This document shows, piece after piece, positions 63,775-64,000 of a stretch of 64,000 nucleotides of DNA. Below the pieces are notes generated by a model, which worked only from the letters and a program-made list of their open reading frames with translations, was not told where the DNA came from and ran no database searches. Position numbers and translations under genes: made by a program. The stretch's first letter is position 1, and every line of letters starts with the position of its first letter. This DNA comes from Clostridium sp. D43t1_170807_H7. Lineage in GTDB: Bacteria; Bacillota; Clostridia; Clostridiales; Clostridiaceae. The stretch spans positions 1 to 64,000 of the forward strand of contig NZ_JADNLK010000003.1 of NCBI RefSeq assembly GCF_015555905.1, given 5' to 3'.

Positions 63775-64000
63775 CTATAATTCCATCCAATCAAGCAACT
63801 TATTTCTATTAACAGCAGTAGCTGCCCCCTTAGTTAAAAATTCAAATTTATCCTTAAAACTATATTCACTAGTAAAAATTCCTACAAATAAATGATGAAT
63901 CCAAGCAATTGGAGCTAAAATCTTAAACTTCTTAGCATAACTATACTTATCTGACATATCACTAATTCTAGGAAAAATAAATCTAAAATATCTTTTCACA
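63775..64000 (-). CDS. Nucleotidyltransferase-family protein of lasso-type clusters, C-terminal part
   Basis: The last 74 residues of a gene that begins beyond the right edge. SDKYSYAKKFKILAPIAWIH and the ending KLLDWMEL resemble the C-terminal region of the large nucleotidyltransferase-fold proteins (NTP_transf_5 type) encoded in paeninodin/pseudomycoidin-like clusters, where they act on the phosphorylated C-terminus together with the kinase. The catalytic part is outside the window, so the call rests on this tail and the context. Confidence 0.55.
   Translation of the reverse strand, partial: VKRYFRFIFPRISDMSDKYSYAKKFKILAPIAWIHHLFVGIFTSEYSFKDKFEFLTKGAATAVNRNKLLDWMEL

Overview
The window is very AT-rich, with spore-former-type gene content and ribosome-binding sites of the AGGAGG type. 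It carries a Firmicutes-style Wzx/Wzy capsule locus with a BY-kinase, class B sortase and LPXTG proteins, a type VII secretion (T7SS) remnant and paeninodin-like RiPP genes. Together these point to a Clostridium sensu stricto chromosome. I cannot name the species from the sequence alone. Most genes lie on the minus strand. No rRNA, tRNA or CRISPR array was seen.

Layout. 0.1-5.3 kb: a lipoprotein, a phosphoglucomutase broken by an internal deletion, small hypothetical genes, a 56-residue Cys-pair lipoprotein and two copies of a 92-bp hairpin element. 5.4-18 kb: one long minus-strand surface-polysaccharide operon running from a Wzz-like protein and BY-kinase through initiating transferase, glycosyltransferases, Wzy, pyruvyl transferase and Wzx to galU. 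The matching PHP-type phosphatase lies at 19.4-20.1 kb. Between them sits a plus-strand sigma-factor gene whose promoter carries two tandem LexA-like boxes. 20.2-23.2 kb: two thioester-domain adhesins and a class B sortase; the larger adhesin is out of frame at an A8 tract in its signal peptide. 24-28 kb: prfC preceded by three 71-bp tandem repeats, a transposase-like gene, and a HEPN/MNT toxin-antitoxin pair. 28-32 kb: a TPR-like membrane protein, a broken DUF2752 gene and a large LRR/MucBP/LPXTG protein. 32.4-40 kb: a decayed T7SS locus with EsaB-like and WXG/LXG-like genes and a multiply deleted essC. 40-44 kb: a heterodimeric ABC exporter with a clear promoter and palindromic operator. 44.5-49 kb: a second, decayed ABC transporter locus. 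49-54 kb: metabolic genes (glycerate kinase, manA) and a RAYT transposase flanked by hairpins. Related hairpins recur at 28, 40 and 50 kb, always just behind stop codons. 54-59 kb: a GGDEF/EAL protein, an ABC exporter and a Uma2 nuclease-fold protein. 59-64 kb: a RiPP cluster that continues past the right edge.

The most novel region is the RiPP cluster. It has PqqD-like and B2 leader-processing proteins, an HPr-kinase-like protein and a nucleotidyltransferase (partial), as in phosphorylated lasso peptides. However, its four precursors are 89-99 residues long, rich in Cys and His, and share a W-x-x-P leader motif and a C-terminal serine. No lasso cyclase is visible inside the window.

A second theme is gene decay. 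At least eight loci carry internal deletions or one-base homopolymer frameshifts, while the housekeeping genes prfC, galU and manA are open. I cannot tell true decay from assembly error without the reads.
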